A DNA stretch of 64,000 nt from Oceanospirillaceae bacterium (GCA_013215505.1 JABSQZ010000001.1:738881-802880), one strand, 5' to 3'. Shown: positions 35,131 through 45,222, numbered from the stretch's first letter. The notes: generated by a model not told the origin, from the sequence alone. Program-made: numbers and translations.

Positions 35131-37218
35131 TTAAATTTTGACATCAAATTGGGTGATGTCAAAATTAATAACAAACTGATCAAACTGCTGTATAGGCATG
35201 GGAGCACTATAAAAATAACCTTGAATCAAATCACAATTATGGGCAATAAGAAAATCCCTCTGCCCTGCCGTTTCCACACCTTCAGCTACCACCACCATGT
35301 CGAGACTATGGGCCATACTAATTATTGTTTTCGCGATAGCAGCATCACGCTCGTTGTTTATAATATTGTCAATGAAGGACTTATCAATTTTTAGAGTATC
35401 AACAGGATATTTTTTAAGGTATCCCAGAGAGCAATAACCGGTACCGAAATCATCTATTGATAAACCTACCCCCATATCTCGAATGGTACGGTAATCGGTA
35501 TTACCCTGCTCCTGATTGACCATTAGTGTATTCTCGGTTATCTCCAATTCCATCAAGTTTTGATTCACAGCATATTGTTCAAACAAATCAATCAGGTGCT
35601 GCAATACCTCGCTGCGCATAAACTCTTTACCTGATACATTTACTGAAATTTTTAATCGCGGAAAGCCCTTTTCCTCCCAACTAAGAATTTGACGACACAC
35701 TTGTTCCCGCACCCACTTGTCAATCTCGATAATTAAATCACTTAGTTCTGCTATTGGCATAAACTTAGCTGGAGAAATCAGACCCTTTTTGGGGTGGTGC
35801 CATCGGATCAATGCTTCTGCACCACAAACTACCCCTTTTATCGGGTTGACCTTAGGCTGGTAATAGACACTAAACTCATTATTTTTTAATGCTTCTTTGA
35901 TATCTCTCTCTACTTCTAACTGAACACGGGCCTGCTCATTCATGCTCTCAGAATAAAACTTAAAGCAGTTACGCCCGGTGTTTTTAGCCGCATACATGGC
36001 GGTGTCAGAATTGATGATAAGCTCCTCCGGATTCTTACCATTTTCTGGGTAGATGGCAATGCCAATACTGCTGGTGACTTTAAAAGACTGTTGCCCCACC
36101 CAGAAATCATTTTCAAATGCAGCGATAATTCTGCGAGCCAGTGCTGTTAAACTGTAGCTATCCTCGACACCCTCAACCAGCACGACAAACTCATCTCCCC
36201 CCATACGCGCAAATGTATCACTGTCTCTAAGCAAGCAGCCAATACGTTCGGCAACCTGAACTAACAATCTATCACCCGCGGAGTGACCACAGTTATCATT
36301 GACCTTCTTGAAGTCATCCAGATCAAAGTACAACAGGCAAAATCTGTTTTTATGACGAATAGCCAAGCTAATTGCGTGTAGAACGTGCTCAATTAACATG
36401 CGGCGATTATATAGCCCGGTCAAGGGATCGTAGGTCGCTAGTAAATAAAGTTGTTTATTACTCTCCTGGAGTTCTACTGAGTGAGAACGCAGCTTGGAGA
36501 AAATCACATATCCGACGCTAAAGAAAATAAGCAATATAACGCTGGCTGAAATAATTCCGGTATACAAGTCATCACTGACGAGTGTTTCAATACTTTTTGC
36601 CGGCACTTGTACTTCCAAAATACCGCGCACATCTCCTATCTGCCAATCAGATTTCGGAGTATCAGGATGTGAGTTATGGCACTGAACACAACCCTGCTGC
36701 ATCACATCGGCAGTCGCGTAGCGCAAGATACGGTCGGATCCACTGCCCTCAAATAAGTAAAAAGGCTGATCCGGTTGCAGGCGTAAGGCTTGCCATGCTT
36801 GTCGTTTGAAATTGTCTGTTAAACCTCCCTCCTCTCTCCAGGAGAATGGATAGGCGCTATAGAGAAATGATTTAGAACCATCGCTGAGTAAGCCAATCCT
36901 GTTGCCCAAAATCATGCTCAAAGTTGCTGGCAAAGGTATTGCACCTTTATACTTTTTGTAATCGTGAGTGATTTTCAAGCCTTGACGCTTAGCGATGGAC
37001 ACGACTTCTTGTGTATACAGGATACGAACCTCTTTCAAGGTTGTAGTCAAAGATTCGGCTTGGAGTAGTGTACTGGTATTGGCCAGCCGGGAGTATGACT
37101 GGAATAAAAACCAGGCTGTTAAGCCAATGATGATAAAAATAGACAGTAAAAAACAACATAAAAATTGCCAGTTGTCCGACAAGTTCAGATGTACGGCGTA
37201 TTTCGATCTGCTTTTCAT
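35131..37218 (-). CDS. DUF3365 haem-sensor GGDEF-EAL protein
   Basis: The 695-aa product has an N-terminal membrane helix (LCCFLLSIFIIIGLTAWFLF), a periplasmic Tll0287-like (DUF3365) domain with a haem-c motif CVQCH at 177-181, a second membrane helix near 215-240, a GGDEF domain (DPLTGLYNRR, RMGGDEF near 338) and an EAL domain (EALIRWHHP near 464, DDFGTGYCSL, VVAEGVET). All key residues for c-di-GMP synthesis and breakdown appear present, so it could be bifunctional. By family analogy the haem domain may sense redox state or a gas. A related sensor domain occurs in the chemoreceptor at 38609, transcribed the other way. Confidence 0.9.
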   Translation of the reverse strand: MKSRSKYAVHLNLSDNWQFLCCFLLSIFIIIGLTAWFLFQSYSRLANTSTLLQAESLTTTLKEVRILYTQEVVSIAKRQGLKITHDYKKYKGAIPLPATLSMILGNRIGLLSDGSKSFLYSAYPFSWREEGGLTDNFKRQAWQALRLQPDQPFYLFEGSGSDRILRYATADVMQQGCVQCHNSHPDTPKSDWQIGDVRGILEVQVPAKSIETLVSDDLYTGIISASVILLIFFSVGYVIFSKLRSHSVELQESNKQLYLLATYDPLTGLYNRRMLIEHVLHAISLAIRHKNRFCLLYFDLDDFKKVNDNCGHSAGDRLLVQVAERIGCLLRDSDTFARMGGDEFVVLVEGVEDSYSLTALARRIIAAFENDFWVGQQSFKVTSSIGIAIYPENGKNPEELIINSDTAMYAAKNTGRNCFKFYSESMNEQARVQLEVERDIKEALKNNEFSVYYQPKVNPIKGVVCGAEALIRWHHPKKGLISPAKFMPIAELSDLIIEIDKWVREQVCRQILSWEEKGFPRLKISVNVSGKEFMRSEVLQHLIDLFEQYAVNQNLMELEITENTLMVNQEQGNTDYRTIRDMGVGLSIDDFGTGYCSLGYLKKYPVDTLKIDKSFIDNIINNERDAAIAKTIISMAHSLDMVVVAEGVETAGQRDFLIAHNCDLIQGYFYSAPMPIQQFDQFVINFDITQFDVKI

Positions 37219-37395
37219 TCCAGACCAACAATGTCGATGCAGCAGAGAAAATAAGTTGTGCGATACCCTGCCAAACCCAACAAGAATATAGACACATTAC
37301 TGAGATACGTAATGTATAAGCTACCAGGCTCATTAAGAGTGAAGCAATTGTAGTCTTCTCGAGAATTTTCAAATGCGAAATTTATCACGGAATAA

Positions 37396-37515
37396 CTAAA
37401 CAATTTTTTTTCCTGCTTCATTCACATTTGGATAAAAGTTTTTCAATTCAGCGATAGCAATGTTTGAAATAGCCGATGCAATGTAAACTAAGCAAGGTAG
37501 GAAACCCATTTTCAT
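37396..37515 (-). CDS. Small exported peptide or truncated gene start (39 aa)
   Basis: ATG at 37515 follows a perfect AAGGAGG site (37521-37528 region) by five bases. The frame encodes a signal-peptide-like start (MKMGFLPCLVYIASAISNIA) and ends at TAG after AELKNFYPNVNEAGKKIV. The strong ribosome site says it is or was translated. The mature part is too short to classify; it may be the start of a larger gene whose remainder was replaced. It could lead the transcript of the GGDEF-EAL gene. Confidence 0.4.
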   Translation of the reverse strand: MKMGFLPCLVYIASAISNIAIAELKNFYPNVNEAGKKIV

Positions 37516-37954
37516 GATTAACCTCCTTGATACGAAAGTTATATTCAGCACATAACGAGATTTTAGAAAAATTGCATTTTAACCCCCTAAATTCCAAATT
37601 ATTAATCGCCTAACCTGATCGCACATTATCTTGCTATGAATGTGGAAAGCCCCTGTAAGCAGTCTTCAGTGTTGTTGTGGAGTTTGAGGGAGAGCTTTAT
37701 ATTTTAAATATCGGCTCCGATTTTAGTAACTATGATGGTAATTTTATGTAGGTAACTTTCGTATATAGTGCCGACAAGTTTATTTTTTTGGACAACCAAT
37801 AGTTTTATCAACGGCATTACTCAGGTAATGCTTCGCCGCCAGCATTGTCTGGATCGCTATGGCATATAAGGATCACACTGACTCTCACGAAAGCACTACG
37901 GAAAATATATCATCCAAATCTAGTCTATATATAATGGCCTGTGTATTGGGATAA

Positions 37955-38053
37955 TAAGTGATTTTGGCCGATATCGGAGATTGCCAATAACAGTTTTAAT
38001 GTTAGCTAATTAACTAGGATTACAACATCACTTGACACAGGCTGTGTGAAAAC
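37955..38053 (+). repeat. Dispersed repeat copy 21 (type B)
   Basis: AAGTGATTTTGGCCGATATC, GGAGATTGCCAATAACAG, a diverged middle and CACTTGACACAGGC. CCGATATCGG inside is a perfect palindrome and TTGGC/GCCAA pair around it. The remaining 37516-38608 sequence shows no gene. Confidence 0.7.
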
Positions 38054-38608
38054 GCTCAGTTCTTGATCCTAATAATTCACTATATTTTGCACCTGGGTGT
38101 GTTTTCTTAAAAATTGTTCTTTAAATATAAAACGTAATAAATATTAGGCAGCTATCGCCATCACTATCCCGTTTACATCTAAATACTGATCGTCCGCTTC
38201 ATATTTCTAACGAATTCATGCAAACCCATTTCAAATTTTCCTTGTGTAACTGTGGCATCTCGAAGTAATTGTGGCCCATCCATTTTTCATCAAACCGAAG
38301 GGAGTGTACTGGAAGACTTACAATCTCTGGCCACTATTTATTGACCACTACCCCCCTAATAATATTTTATGTGTTTCACCTAAGTGGCTAAATATATGGC
38401 TCTGGAGCAAGAGTAAACCTTAGATTGATACAGGCATACTTGGCAGACAGACCCAGCGTAGAGTAAACCAGACTGCGTGTTCACGCGGATGTCTGGCCAC
38501 GCTACCGAATATTTAAATATCCAATAAGTCAGAGGATATAAGAACTACTCCAATATCCTCACTTCAAATTCTTAAGTAGTATTTTTCCCCTTAAATCAAT
38601 GGATCTTA

Positions 38609-40318
38609 ATGGGGTTTAATATTATGGGCAATGACTATATGGCCAGCTTTTTCTGGCGTTTGATTATTCCATTAATTGGTTTTTTGATAATTTTAAGTGT
38701 TGTTATGCATTTTCTTGTCCCTTCTATGATGAATAGAAATGCCGAACAAGAAGCAGTTAATACCGGTATCAATATCGTTAATCAATTTACCCAGTTACGT
38801 GGGTATTACAGCAAACACGTGATAAAAAAAGCCCTGGTAGCAGGCATGAAACCATCGATTGAGCACGAGGGGGTTGATAACGCTATTCCCCTGCCGGCAA
38901 CCATGATCTATGACATGAGTGATGTCCTTTCCAGCGGAGATATTAACCTTGATCTCTATAGTGGCTTCCCTTTCCCCAATAGAGCATCCCGGCGCTTAGA
39001 CAACTTTCAGCAACAGGCATGGCAACAATTAAACAAACAGCCAGATAAACCATTCACCAAAGTTGAAGAAACCACTCAAGGCACCTATGTACGAATAGCT
39101 GTCGCCGATAAATTAGTGGCCCAAGGTTGCGTTGATTGCCACAATTCACGCCCCGACACCCCTAAAGATGACTGGCGCTTAGGCGATGTCCGTGGGGTAT
39201 TAGAAGTTAAAATAAATATTGACAGTCAATTAGCTGCCAGTGCAGCACTGGGCTGGAACGTTGTTAGCATTATCATTATTTCTTCAATCGTTTTAGTTAT
39301 TTTCTTATCTATCATCTATAGAAAAAGGATCAATTACAGATTAATGGCGATCGTTAAATCCTCTGCTATTTTGGCTGAGGGGGATCTAACCCACAGGTTA
39401 AGAGAAGAAGGTCAACACGAGGCGGGGCAAATATCCCGCAGTGTGAATAAGTTTACCGAGTCCCTGGGGAATGCCTTATCAGAAGTTAACGCATCATCTA
39501 CGAGTGTCTCTGATACTGCCTCGTTATTATTGGACTCTTCACATCGGTCCACCGTTAGATCACAAGATCAAAGCTTGAACACAGAGCAAATGGCTACGGC
39601 GATTAGCCAAATACTCGCTTCATTAACCGAGGTCGCACAAAACGTACTGCTAACTAAAGATAAGGCCGAGGATGCAAACAAAGAAGTCGTAAATGCTAAC
39701 CAACAAGTATCGATAGCTAATGACTATATTACAAATTTATCCGGTGAGATTTCCCGCGCCAATGACATTATCATCAAATTACAGGAGAGCAGTGAAAGTA
39801 TTGGCAGTGTTGTTGATGTTATTCGAGGAATTTCTGATCAAACCAATTTGCTGGCACTGAATGCAGCTATTGAGGCGGCCCGTGCTGGTGAGCAAGGACG
39901 CGGTTTCGCCGTTGTGGCGGATGAAGTCAGAACTCTGGCCGGTCGGACTCAAAGTTCCACAGAGGAAATCCAAGACATTATTACCCAGATCCAAGCAGGG
40001 GTCCAAGGTGCGGTGCAGGCTATGGGGGAAGGCTTAGATACCGCCAATACCTGTGTTGAACAAACGGCTCGCAGTACCAAATCCTTAAAGCTGATAACCA
40101 ATGCGATCACTGTTGTTACAGATAATGCCAATCAAATAGCAGCTGCAACTGAAGAGCAAACGATAGTGCTTAACGAAATACAGCTTAACTCGGCCAGTAT
40201 AGCTGAGGCCGCAACCACCGAACATCAGGATGCGATCAACAATAAGCAGGAATGTGAGAAGCTTGAACAGTTTGTTCAGCAAATGCACGCATCTCTGGCT
40301 AAGTTTACTCTTAAGTAG
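38609..40318 (+). CDS. Methyl-accepting chemotaxis protein with DUF3365 haem sensor
   Basis: The 569-aa protein has an N-terminal membrane helix ([20 protein letters not shown]), a periplasmic Tll0287-like domain with haem-c motif CVDCH at 174-178, a second helix near 215-235 ([20 protein letters not shown]), a HAMP region and an MCP signalling domain whose hairpin tip reads [20 protein letters not shown], followed by [18 protein letters not shown]. It should signal to CheA/CheW in response to redox or gas. No che genes are nearby. An ATG at 38624 is an alternative start. Its sensor closely resembles that of the divergent GGDEF-EAL protein at 35131. Confidence 0.9.
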   Translation: MGFNIMGNDYMASFFWRLIIPLIGFLIILSVVMHFLVPSMMNRNAEQEAVNTGINIVNQFTQLRGYYSKHVIKKALVAGMKPSIEHEGVDNAIPLPATMIYDMSDVLSSGDINLDLYSGFPFPNRASRRLDNFQQQAWQQLNKQPDKPFTKVEETTQGTYVRIAVADKLVAQGCVDCHNSRPDTPKDDWRLGDVRGVLEVKINIDSQLAASAALGWNVVSIIIISSIVLVIFLSIIYRKRINYRLMAIVKSSAILAEGDLTHRLREEGQHEAGQISRSVNKFTESLGNALSEVNASSTSVSDTASLLLDSSHRSTVRSQDQSLNTEQMATAISQILASLTEVAQNVLLTKDKAEDANKEVVNANQQVSIANDYITNLSGEISRANDIIIKLQESSESIGSVVDVIRGISDQTNLLALNAAIEAARAGEQGRGFAVVADEVRTLAGRTQSSTEEIQDIITQIQAGVQGAVQAMGEGLDTANTCVEQTARSTKSLKLITNAITVVTDNANQIAAATEEQTIVLNEIQLNSASIAEAATTEHQDAINNKQECEKLEQFVQQMHASLAKFTLK

Positions 40319-40425
40319 GGCTTACTTTGATGTTAAAAATATCCAGTTCTGTAGCTGATAATAATTGTGGGCCAATGATTGAAAGGGAGTTACACAAAAT
40401 CATTTACAGGCTCTGTTTTTTGCCC

Positions 40426-40821
40426 TCAATTATTAGCTTGTTGTGACTGCAATTTAAGCCAATTAATCGCACTGGTTTTATCGTTAAAACTTTTGGCATT
40501 TTGCGAACTTCTTGCCGGAGTTCTGTTCTCTAAAATTGCTAAATATGTAGATGAATTTATGACTAAAGCTTTAGCGACCATATTCTGACTATTTAACCAG
40601 ATATTACATTCATTAATTTTTTCAAAAACATCAGGGGTCCCTCCTTCCGTTTCCAAATAATCGAACAGTAATTTAAATTTTTTTTGACTGAAGCTTTCAA
40701 TGACAGACTCTAATTCTTCAATTGCTTTAACAATTCCTTCGCTGTTAAACGCCCCAACAGCTTTAACAGTGATTATGTCACCATCAACCGAAATGAAATA
40801 TTTACCATGCTCTACAGCCAT
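40426..40821 (-). CDS. SpoIIAA/STAS-like protein (paralogue 1)
   Basis: From ATG 40821 the product is about 131 aa: HGKYFISVDGDIITVKAVGA, FNSEGIVKAIEELESVIES and KALVINSSTYLAILENRTPA. The alternating strands and helices suggest a SpoIIAA-like alpha/beta fold. AGAGG lies six bases upstream of this ATG; the frame also opens at 40854. It is convergent with the chemoreceptor gene. Two relatives occur at 41831 and 57132, so a small family exists here. A role in partner switching or membrane association is possible but not shown. Confidence 0.5.
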   Translation of the reverse strand: MAVEHGKYFISVDGDIITVKAVGAFNSEGIVKAIEELESVIESFSQKKFKLLFDYLETEGGTPDVFEKINECNIWLNSQNMVAKALVINSSTYLAILENRTPARSSQNAKSFNDKTSAINWLKLQSQQANN

Positions 40822-41250
40822 CATATACCTCTGAAGTCGTAACGCCCGGATCACCGTGCAAGTTTTTGGTTGGCAGTTTACGTTCTCTAGAAAAAATACA
40901 GGGCATCCACATCTAGTCCTTATATTATAGACTTGCTATCAGGAAACATGGTTTTTTTGGCCTATCGCGACGATGAGTAGTCACACCCCTTTGCTAGTTA
41001 ACCGGCGCTGATTCAGTATTTTTGGCTACTAGACAGTACTTAAGCAAGCCCACTTTTAGCAGCTGTACGGCTATCTAGATTTATTTACTACAACTAATAA
41101 TTAGCCTAATATTAATTCACTGTCCAGCATTACTCATTGGTTTAACTCAGTGCCAGTCTCACTTTTCTATATTCATCCGGGTTAATTTCACCTTCGACCG
41201 GACATTTTAGTTTCCTTCATCTGGACAACTCCTCTACAGCCCAGTAGATT

Positions 41251-41380
41251 CGCGAGTCCGTAATTTCACCGTTTGTAAGTCAGCCTGGGTAACGGCAAGA
41301 GTTGACACTGAGCAGCCCTTTCACCCCCCCGGTGAAAAGTGTTTTCAGAACCAGATAGGCGTCTATAAGCTAGGGGTTAT
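41251..41380 (+). repeat. Dispersed repeat copy 22 (subtype of 17 and 18)
   Basis: CACCGTTTGTAAGTCAGCCT, GGGTAACGGCAAGAGTTGAC, CCGGTGAAAAGTGTTTTCAG, AACCAGATAGGCGTCTATAA and GCTAGGGGTTATCC. The 5' portion is diverged. The gap from 40855 to here shows no other feature. Confidence 0.75.
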
Positions 41381-41565
41381 CCTAGCCGGTACCCTTGCTT
41401 AATTGCTAATAGATATGCCAAATCATGGGAATTACAGGGTTCTGAAATACCAAGTTGAGTGCCAAATATAAGACTCCTGATTCTAGCCACATAACGGAAA
41501 TCGCCAGTTTCAATCTCAATAACATCGCCAACTCTAACAGAGCCATAGGTTTCTGGTTTTTGGTT
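41377..41565 (-). pseudogene. Gene fragment without a start, ending in the repeat
   Basis: A minus-strand frame reads ETYGSVRVGDVIEIETGDFR, YVARIRSLIFGTQLGISEPC and SHDLAYLLAIKQGYRLG, with its stop at 41377-41379 inside the repeat's 3' edge. It looks protein-like (a small beta barrel opening) but a stop just upstream and the absence of a start codon show it is a fragment. The family is unknown. Confidence 0.4.
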
Positions 41566-41775
41566 TTTGGTAATCTTTTAAATTGAATTTGAGTCTATAT
41601 CTAATTAAGGCCATGGGTAACTCCAATATTGGGTGGGTGTTGAGCTTTAATATTTGTCTGGTTGAGACAGAATATACGGAGATACTAAGCGTGCAACTCA
41701 TTCAAATAGATGATTTTTTGATAAATCGGAATAAGAAAATTGCCTTCAGATTGGCGGGAAACTCTGTCAGAGTGT

Positions 41776-41812
41776 AATGACTGCAAAGGGCCGACATTCG
41801 TCGTACGCCAGA
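41776..41812 (+). repeat. Dispersed repeat copy 23 (5' fragment)
   Basis: AATGACTGCAAAGGGCCGAC and ATTCGTCGTACGCC; it lies just downstream of the minus-strand gene at 41831. Confidence 0.65.
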
Positions 41813-41830
41813 CACATCAATTAAGCAGGC

Positions 41831-42250
41831 TTAGCAGAAATCCGTTAACGGTTGTCGACTAGCGAAACGGGTAAGGCTTTCTTTAGCTTCAGACATAGAA
41901 TCAAAAAAATGATGTTCTATTCCAGCCCTAGTGTAACAACGGCTGATTTGTTCTTTTACCAAGGATTTAAAATCAACATCAGATATTATTATTGAACAAA
42001 ATTTCAATCCTCTCGATTTTCTTTTTATGATATTTTTTGTAAGAAGATCTTCTGCTTCAGGTGTGTACAAACTCAATTGATGCAAGGTAAGAATTTGATC
42101 CCATTGTGAGGTCTCAAGATGATGAATACAAGACTCTAAAGCATCGCTGTAATGTTCAATTAGCTCTTCATTGAACGGTCCAGTCCCGTCAACAAGTAAT
42201 AGCTTATCTTCAGTTTTTATCTCAAATACGCCATGCTCTTTAAATCTCAT
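41831..42250 (-). CDS. SpoIIAA/STAS-like protein (paralogue 2)
   Basis: The 139-aa product (MRFKEHGVFEIKTEDKLLLV, DGTGPFNEELIEHYSDALES, FDSMSEAKESLTRFA) is clearly related along its length to the protein at 57132-57551. The alternating strand/helix order (KLLLVDGTGPFNEE, LKFCSIIISDVDFKSLVKEQ) suggests a SpoIIAA-like fold. No serine-phosphorylation motif is obvious. Soluble, no signal peptide. It lies as a single gene between two repeat copies. Confidence 0.6.
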   Translation of the reverse strand: MRFKEHGVFEIKTEDKLLLVDGTGPFNEELIEHYSDALESCIHHLETSQWDQILTLHQLSLYTPEAEDLLTKNIIKRKSRGLKFCSIIISDVDFKSLVKEQISRCYTRAGIEHHFFDSMSEAKESLTRFASRQPLTDFC

Positions 42251-42433
42251 ACGGCACCATGTCTAAATAATTCATTCCTTGAATTTCAGTCATTTAATAG
42301 CAATAGGCGTCTAAACATCAAGTGTGTAAATAAAGTACAGCTTTTCGTGAGCATAAAGGCTACATAAAGATAAATATGCAAAGACATTAATATGTCAGTA
42401 GATACTTAGAAAGTGGTTTATCCTGGCATTGAC

Positions 42434-42482
42434 AATGATCGCTTTCGGCCGATACCGTCTACTACTTATTACTGGTTTATCG
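42434..42482 (+). repeat. Dispersed repeat copy 24 (type B fragment)
   Basis: AATGATCGCTTTCGGCCGAT, then ACCGTCTACTACTTATTACT. The match ends near 42482. Confidence 0.65.
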
Positions 42483-42544
42483 CTTCTATTCTGGGGCGAG
42501 CGAGAGCAAGTTCATAGCCCACCGCGTATACAGTCTTTGGCGGA

Positions 42545-43003
42545 CTAGCCCACCAAATATTTTAACTTAGGTAACATCCTCTTTTGGGGCGCGCTGTAAA
42601 CTTCTCCAACTGAGACTGCCCCATTTTTCAAATAGAAACCTTCTGCATCGGGATCGGATACTATAAAAAATTCACTTATACCTAGAGAGCTGCACTCTTT
42701 TAATATATGTTCAAAGGTAATATTTCCATGTCCCAACCCAATCGCTTCCGGTAACAACCAGAAGTGATCTAATTCATCGACATCACCTCTGGTTAACGCA
42801 TAGAAACCGATAACCTTCGAATCCTTAGTTATTAATTTAACGGTATTGTTTGAAATATAATCACTTTCAAATTTGAGATTAGACCGCCAAATTTCTAATT
42901 GCTCACCTGTGTATCCCCAGTAACCTTTAGACTCAATTAAGATATCTCTAAGTAAAACATTTTGATTCGGCTGGGCTTTTACAAATTCAAGCAAATTAGT
43001 CAC
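42545..43003 (-). CDS. GNAT-family N-acetyltransferase
   Basis: The 152-aa product has GNAT-like order: an N-terminal helix pair (ILIESKGYWGYTGEQLEIWR), central strands (VIGFYALTRGDVDELDHFWL, then LPEAIGLGHGNITFEHILKE, where the acetyl-CoA loop appears as GLGHG) and a late FIVSDPDAEGFYLKNGA typical of the fourth motif. It would acetylate a small molecule or protein in the cytoplasm; the substrate is unknown. It is a single gene between repeat copies 24 and 25. Confidence 0.8.
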   Translation of the reverse strand: MTNLLEFVKAQPNQNVLLRDILIESKGYWGYTGEQLEIWRSNLKFESDYISNNTVKLITKDSKVIGFYALTRGDVDELDHFWLLPEAIGLGHGNITFEHILKECSSLGISEFFIVSDPDAEGFYLKNGAVSVGEVYSAPQKRMLPKLKYLVG

Positions 43004-43152
43004 CTAACAGTTTAATACTGCGCATTGGCATCTGTAAAAATACGAGCTGCGCGTTGTGGTAAGTCCTTCCAAATACATACTGTTGAAAGAGTTATTAGAT
43101 TTTAATGCATAGTAAATATGCATAGATTATTAGAGACTTGGTGTACATACGC

Positions 43153-43257
43153 AAAAGGCCGCTGTTGGTCGACGGCCGTCGGAGCTAACCGAAATTTCAG
43201 CGCTAGCAGCGCTGCCTGGATAACCGCAAGAGTTGACACAAAGCGGAAATTTTATGA
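43153..43257 (+). repeat. Dispersed repeat copy 25 (type A)
   Basis: AAAAGGCCGCTGTTGGTCGA, CGGCCGTCGGAGCTAACCGA, AGCGCTGCCTGGATAACCGC and ACACAAAGCGGAAATTTT. No 3' module. The rest of 43004-43347 holds no gene. Confidence 0.75.
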
Positions 43258-43347
43258 TGAAAGTGAATACTCAGAATAACTGAATAATATAATTTGAGCA
43301 TAATCGCTAGACAGCATTGATCATTTTCATATTAATCGATTTTCTTA

Positions 43348-43971
43348 TTAGTTTTGTTTCGCCGACAAAGCCCATATTCCAGCAGTTGAAAGCAACGACC
43401 CTCCACAAAGATTAAATATACGTTGAGTTTTTTGTGAGGACAAAAGCTGCTTAGCTTTACCAGCAAACACAGCATATATTGTTGCATTTAGAGAGGCTAA
43501 GGCCACAAATGTCATTGCAAGCAGCCAAAGCTGATTCGTAACTTCTGCACTTGTATTTACAAATTGAGGTAAAAACGCAATAAAGAAAATAATCCCCTTA
43601 GGATTCAATGCTGTAACTATATATGTATTGGTAAATAGTTTCCAATTCGAAGTCTGTTCTGCACTTTTACTCATAGCGGGCGGCTTAACTCCTGCCATAA
43701 ATAGCTTTAAACCTAAAAATATTAAATATAGCCCTCCAACCCACTTTACTGCTTGGAACCAAAAAGCTGATTCAGCTAATAGAACCCCCAAGCCAAGTAA
43801 AGAAAGGGCAAGTGCCGTAGAATCACCAAGTGCAACTGCCAATATTAAAGGGACCTTTGCTTTATACCCATGAGACATAGAATAACTTATCACTGTAAGA
43901 ATGGTTGGTCCTGGAATACTCAGTAATATTATTGATGCTACGACAAATGTAATCCATATTTCAATGCTCAT
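43348..43971 (-). CDS. LysE/RhtB-family amino-acid exporter
   Basis: The 207-aa product has six hydrophobic segments and the LysE signature SIPGPTILTVISYSMSHGYK in its first 40 residues, plus NPKGIIFFIAFLPQFVN. Such proteins export amino acids or derivatives at the inner membrane. The gene is divergent from an AraC-type regulator gene (44128), with about 155 bases between, and is probably controlled by it. Confidence 0.9.
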   Translation of the reverse strand: MSIEIWITFVVASIILLSIPGPTILTVISYSMSHGYKAKVPLILAVALGDSTALALSLLGLGVLLAESAFWFQAVKWVGGLYLIFLGLKLFMAGVKPPAMSKSAEQTSNWKLFTNTYIVTALNPKGIIFFIAFLPQFVNTSAEVTNQLWLLAMTFVALASLNATIYAVFAGKAKQLLSSQKTQRIFNLCGGSLLSTAGIWALSAKQN

Positions 43972-44127
43972 AAATGCTCCGATGTAAAGTTAAAAGTTTG
44001 GTAGTGAGACCTATCATTTACGTAAAGTGATATTCACAAAAATACAAACCAAGCTATTAACTATAATTTGTCTAAATTAGTATATATAGTTAAAATAGGA
44101 CAATACGTACTTAGAATCAGTCAGTTC

Positions 44128-44919
44128 ATGTCAAAAAAATTATTTACACATATTCCATTGAAACTTCATAAATTACCGGAACCAATTTTCTATCAATTGC
44201 GTTCAATGCCCGAAAACACAATCTATGTTCCCCATCAACACCTATGGGGGGAGTTTGTCTATTCCTTTAGTGGGACATTAGAAATGCAAGCAGAAGGTAG
44301 TGAGTTTCGTGTTCCTCCTAGTTATGGATTATGGCACCCACCAAATACAGAGCATCATGGGGGTAACCGCCAAGCTTCATTTCACTGTTCAATCTATATT
44401 GACCAGGAACTAGCTGCCCAACGCAAGATGCCTGAAGAGACTTGTGCCTTGATGGTTAATCCAATGCTCCGAGCGATGTTAAACCATTTACGGCTCAACC
44501 CGCCACGGTCTATTTATGCATTGGAGGAAAGTAAATTATTAGACGTGCTTTTGGATCAATTGGCCATTGCTCCGATCGCTGGTAGTTACCTTCCTGATTC
44601 CAATGATCCTATATTAATTAGGGCTCTAATGTATTTGAAAGATAACCCTCATGATAATTGCTCACTTAAAGAATTAGCGGAACATTTTGGGACTTCAGAG
44701 CGAACCTTAGCGCGTAAAGCGCAACGTGATTTAGGCATGGCGTTGAGTGAATGGCGTCAACGTCTGAAAGTGATGCGGGCCATTCCGATGTTGCAAGAAG
44801 GAGCAAGTATTGAAAGTGTGGCTTTGGATCTTGGCTACAGTACAGCTTCCTCTTTTATCGTTATGTTTAGGCGCTTGCTTAATACAACCCCTAATGAATA
44901 TCGAAAAAGTGGTGGCTAA
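44128..44919 (+). CDS. AraC-family regulator with cupin sensor domain
   Basis: From ATG 44128 the protein begins MSKKLFTHIPLKLHKLPEPI. An N-terminal cupin (VPHQHLWGEFVYSFSGTLEM, YGLWHPPNTEHHG) is followed by a C-terminal two-HTH domain (CSLKELAEHFGTSERTLARK; SIESVALDLGYSTASSFIVM). About 263 aa. The frame is also open from 44068. It is divergent from the LysE gene, which it likely regulates in response to the exported compound. Confidence 0.85.
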   Translation: MSKKLFTHIPLKLHKLPEPIFYQLRSMPENTIYVPHQHLWGEFVYSFSGTLEMQAEGSEFRVPPSYGLWHPPNTEHHGGNRQASFHCSIYIDQELAAQRKMPEETCALMVNPMLRAMLNHLRLNPPRSIYALEESKLLDVLLDQLAIAPIAGSYLPDSNDPILIRALMYLKDNPHDNCSLKELAEHFGTSERTLARKAQRDLGMALSEWRQRLKVMRAIPMLQEGASIESVALDLGYSTASSFIVMFRRLLNTTPNEYRKSGG

Positions 44920-44934
44920 GTTGCATAATGTTAT

Positions 44935-44969
44935 TATGTCTGCTTTTTGCCGATAGCGTCTCTTGCCTG
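44935..44969 (+). repeat. Dispersed repeat copy 26 (fragment)
   Basis: TATGTCTGCTTTTTGCCGAT, then AGCGTCTCTTGCCTG; it immediately follows the AraC gene. Confidence 0.6.
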
Positions 44970-45048
44970 TAGTGGTCAAGTAAAACTGGCCACTACCTAG
45001 CCTTCAGAGTGCTTGTCAAAAAGGGGTTCTCAAAGAATGCCTTCCCTC

Positions 45049-45222
45049 TCAAAAATCACCGAATCCCCAATGCTCTGGGTAAGAGATATAATCAATACAA
45101 ACAAATTCCAATTGCTCCAATAAACTCAAATAGAGAGTTTTCTCTTTATCATCCAGGTCTTGGTGAGCTGTAATTCTGTTGTGTATATAGCGCAATGCAA
45201 GTTCAGAATTGATGTTTATCAT
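45049..45222 (-). CDS. Small hypothetical protein (57 aa)
   Basis: The frame starts MININSELALRYIHNRITAH (CAT at 45220-45222) and ends YPEHWGFGDF. An AGGT lies upstream. It is charged, helical and soluble, with a protein-like composition. No family is recognised. It may belong to the accessory gene pool of the region. Confidence 0.45.
   Translation of the reverse strand: MININSELALRYIHNRITAHQDLDDKEKTLYLSLLEQLEFVCIDYISYPEHWGFGDF

Noticed and set aside
36989-37372. Minus-strand membrane-like frame overlapping the DUF3365 GGDEF-EAL gene
   Set aside because: Most of it lies in another frame of the N-terminal coding part of that gene; the hydrophobicity reflects the real protein's membrane helix.
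45015-45040. A reverse-strand copy of the dispersed repeat
   Set aside because: Only about 11 bases (GGTTCTCAAAG) match the reversed 3' module, too little to count as a copy.
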